Shown piece by piece: positions 61,810-64,000 of a DNA stretch of 64,000 nucleotides. The stretch comes from Sphingobium sp. JS3065 (GTDB lineage Bacteria; Pseudomonadota; Alphaproteobacteria; Sphingomonadales; Sphingomonadaceae): contig NZ_CP102665.1 in the NCBI RefSeq assembly GCF_026427355.1, positions 434,001 to 498,000 of the forward strand, written 5' to 3'. Positions within the stretch are counted from its first letter, which is position 1. Every line of letters starts with the position of its first letter. The notes under the pieces were generated by a model. It was given only the letters and a program-made list of their open reading frames with translations, searched no databases and had not been told where the DNA came from. The translations under genes and the position numbers were made by a program.

Positions 61810-64000
61810 ACAAACCCCCGCCCCTTTCCCCCGCCCCCCCTCTCTCGACGGCGAACGGACCCCGAAACTGGCTGAAGGGCGGCGTCAAATATGGGTTCGC
61901 CCTGATCGTCGGGATCGTCAGCCTGCTGCTGACGCTGGGCGTCTGGCAATGGCTTGTCCTGGGCCAAAGCCGGTCGACCGAAACCGAATTCAGCCTGGAG
62001 GCCGAGCAACGCGCAGAAGGCATCAAGCGGCAATTCTTCTCGGAAACCAGCGTGATCCGCGCCCTGCTGGGCTATTATCAGGCGTCGCAGGATGTCTCCC
62101 CGGAAGAGTTCAAGGCGTTTGCAAAAGTGTATCTGACCGGGCTGTCCAGCCTCGATTCCGTGCAATGGGCGCCCTATGTCCCCGGCGGAGAGCGCCGGGA
62201 CTGGGAGGAAAAGGGCGCGGCTTTCCGGTTCACCCAGGTCGATGCCCATGGCGCGGCCGTCGGGGCGGATCGGCGCGGCAGCTATTTCCCGATCGTCTAT
62301 GCGGAATCGGCCACGGGCGGCGCGCCGGAGACACTGGGTTTCGACTGGGGATCGGACCCGTTCGCGCGTGGGGCGATGCTGGCCGCCCGCGACAGCGGAG
62401 AGATCAACGCCGCCGCCCATATCCGCCTGCCGCGGATGGATGACGGCACGCCCCGCATCGCCCTGTTCGCCCCCGTCTATGACGGCGGGGAGCAGATCGC
62501 CGTGGATCAGCGCCGCAAGCATCTCAAAGGGTTCGTCGTCGCCGTGCTACGGATCGGCGACGTGATCCAGGGCGCGATCGACCTGATGCCCAGGAAGGGC
62601 GTCGACCTTTACCTGCTGGATTCCTCGGCCCCGGCGGCGCAGCGGGTGCTGCTGTCGATCATGGCGCCCGGCAGCAAGGCGAAGCGGCGGCCCGGCGCCG
62701 GTCCGGCCATGGATTCGGACCTGTTCCATTCCAGTTCGCTGGTTATCGGCAACAGCGTCTTCACCATCTACACCGCCGCGACCGACGCCTATGGCGACAA
62801 GCGGGGCGCGACCACGCCCACCATCGCGCTGGCGGGCGGCCTGGCCGTCACCCTGATCCTCTTCATCTACCTCGTCTCGCTCGCCAACCAGCGGGCGCGC
62901 ACCGAACAGGTGGTGGCGCAGCGCACGGCGGAACTGCGCGGCGTCAACATGCGGCTGGAAGAACGGACGATCCAGTTGGAGGAATCCGAGACCGAATTGC
63001 GCGCCGCCAAGAACCGGGCGGAGGAAGCCACCCGCGCCAAGAGCCAGTTCCTGGCCAATATGAGTCATGAGATCCGCACCCCCATGAACGGCGTGATCGG
63101 CGCGGCGGAACTGTTGAACGACACAAGGCTGAATGCGTCCCAGCGCGAATATCTGACCATGATCACGCAATCGGCGGACGCGCTGCTGCATCTGATCAAC
63201 GACATCCTCGACTTTTCGAAGATCGAGGCGGGGCGGCTGGAACTGGAGCATGTGGCCTTCAGCCTGCGCGACGAACTGGCCGACACGTTGCAGGCCTTTG
63301 CCGGGCGCGCGACCGAAAAGGGGATCGAACTGGCCTGTCATGTCGCGCTGGACGTGCCGGACGCGCTGGAGGGCGACCCCCACCGGCTGCGGCAGGTGAT
63401 CATCAACCTGGTCGGCAATGCGTTGCGCTTCACCGAACGGGGTGAAGTGGTCATGGATGTCGCGATCCAGTGGATGGAGCAGCCGCAGATCCGGCTGCGC
63501 TTCGCGGTCAGCGACACCGGCCCCGGCATAGCGGCGGACAAGCGGCAACTGATCTTCGAGGCTTTTTCCCAGGCGGACACTTCCTTCACCCGCCGTTTCG
63601 GCGGCACCGGCCTTGGCCTCACCATCGCATCGCAACTGGTTCAGCTCATGGGCGGGCGGCTGGAACTGGACAGCGCGGTCGGCCGGGGCAGCGTCTTTCA
63701 TTTCACCATTCCCTTCGCCCTGGCGCAGGGCGAACCGGCCCGCCTGCCCGCCGAACAGCCGTCGCTGCATGGCCTGCCCGTGCTGATCGTCGACGACAAC
63801 GCCACCAACCGCCGCATATTGGAAGAGATGATCCGCGGCTGGGGCATGAAGCCGCTGGCGGTCGAGAGCGGCCCCAAGGCGCTGGCCGCGCTGCGCAACG
63901 CGGCAGGGATCGGCCGTCCGCTGCGGCTGGTGCTGCTGGACATGATGATGCCGGACATGGACGGATTTGCCGTCGCGAAGGAAATGGCGCGGAGCGGCGA
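61806..64000 (+). CDS. Hybrid sensor histidine kinase (CHASE-HisKA-HATPase-REC), 3' end beyond window
   Basis: The frame is open to the last base. Visible are 731 residues. A first membrane helix ([19 protein letters not shown], about 30-47) and a second ([21 protein letters not shown]) enclose a periplasmic CHASE-like domain ([18 protein letters not shown] and [17 protein letters not shown]). A coiled coil leads to HisKA with H421 in [10 protein letters not shown], the ATPase ([17 protein letters not shown]) and a receiver (VDDN, acceptor D712 in [11 protein letters not shown]). The receiver and anything after it are cut off. The signal may be a small periplasmic molecule. Confidence 0.92.
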   Translation, partial: MNKPPPLSPAPPLSTANGPRNWLKGGVKYGFALIVGIVSLLLTLGVWQWLVLGQSRSTETEFSLEAEQRAEGIKRQFFSETSVIRALLGYYQASQDVSPEEFKAFAKVYLTGLSSLDSVQWAPYVPGGERRDWEEKGAAFRFTQVDAHGAAVGADRRGSYFPIVYAESATGGAPETLGFDWGSDPFARGAMLAARDSGEINAAAHIRLPRMDDGTPRIALFAPVYDGGEQIAVDQRRKHLKGFVVAVLRIGDVIQGAIDLMPRKGVDLYLLDSSAPAAQRVLLSIMAPGSKAKRRPGAGPAMDSDLFHSSSLVIGNSVFTIYTAATDAYGDKRGATTPTIALAGGLAVTLILFIYLVSLANQRARTEQVVAQRTAELRGVNMRLEERTIQLEESETELRAAKNRAEEATRAKSQFLANMSHEIRTPMNGVIGAAELLNDTRLNASQREYLTMITQSADALLHLINDILDFSKIEAGRLELEHVAFSLRDELADTLQAFAGRATEKGIELACHVALDVPDALEGDPHRLRQVIINLVGNALRFTERGEVVMDVAIQWMEQPQIRLRFAVSDTGPGIAADKRQLIFEAFSQADTSFTRRFGGTGLGLTIASQLVQLMGGRLELDSAVGRGSVFHFTIPFALAQGEPARLPAEQPSLHGLPVLIVDDNATNRRILEEMIRGWGMKPLAVESGPKALAALRNAAGIGRPLRLVLLDMMMPDMDGFAVAKEMARSG

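Noticed and set aside
1..64000. Riboswitches, tRNA or rRNA genes, CRISPR arrays, insertion sequences
   Set aside because: No cloverleaf, conserved rRNA segment, spaced direct repeats or transposase was recognised by eye. Covariance-model searches (tRNAscan, Infernal) would be decisive and could not be run.

Overview
The window is a G+C-rich chromosome segment that reads as a sphingomonad (Alphaproteobacteria, Sphingomonadaceae; Sphingobium or Sphingomonas type). The reasons are three large TonB-dependent receptors (one with the Xanthomonas/Caulobacter-type plug signature), the style of the pectin and sulfonate loci, and dispersed palindromes of types common in sphingomonads. I saw no rRNA, tRNA, CRISPR array, insertion sequence, integrase or replication origin. 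The genus is inference.

Layout. (1) 1-1,881: the 3' end of a flavin monooxygenase gene and a peroxiredoxin-like gene. (2) 2,007-29,404: a pectin/galacturonate utilisation region. It holds a TonB receptor, pectinesterase, pectate lyase, GH28 polygalacturonase, GH43 enzyme, acetylesterase and a 617-residue exported protein I cannot place. It also holds two MFS permeases and intracellular enzymes for three converging routes: UxaC/UxuB-like/UxaA/KdgK, KduI/KduD, and KdgD plus a dioxovalerate-type aldehyde dehydrogenase. A LacI-family regulator gene sits inside, and five near-identical 16-bp palindromes (consensus ATGACACCGGTTACCA) lie in front of the main transcription units. (3) 29,465-44,136: an organosulfur/sulfonate region with one SsuBC transporter, three different substrate-binding proteins, SsuD, a thiol dioxygenase, a triple-rhodanese protein, a TonB receptor, an SfnB/DszC-like flavoprotein, a 2-hydroxyacid dehydrogenase, a class II aldolase-like protein and a LysR regulator. 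(4) 44,287-48,544: an NTF2-like protein, an M3 peptidase, a LytTR-domain relic and an MFS transporter. (5) 48,678-53,163: a GGDEF/EAL protein and a third TonB receptor. (6) 53,367-57,782: the most unusual block, a short LuxR-like gene followed by a tightly packed luxI - acyl carrier protein - CFA-synthase-type methyltransferase - fatty acyl-AMP ligase set. (7) 57,893-64,000: a small exported protein, a LysR gene divergent from a 3-oxoacid CoA-transferase pair, a Sel1-repeat protein and a hybrid sensor kinase cut by the window edge.

How the genes work together. Secreted pectinases cut pectin and the TonB receptor takes up oligomers. Saturated galacturonate can enter the isomerase route and unsaturated uronate the Kdu route. 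Both give 2-keto-3-deoxygluconate, which KdgK phosphorylates; the KDPG aldolase is not in the window. The KdgD branch instead leads toward 2-oxoglutarate. In the sulfur region, organosulfur compounds are probably captured, desulfonated by SsuD or oxidised at a thiol, and the sulfur passed on.

The candidate new system is the luxI block. A canonical acyl-homoserine-lactone synthase is translationally linked to its own acyl carrier protein, an acyl-modifying methyltransferase and an acyl-activating ligase. This suggests a dedicated line for an acyl-HSL with an unusual, possibly cyclopropanated or methyl-branched, chain. The architecture is seen in the sequence; the product is inference.
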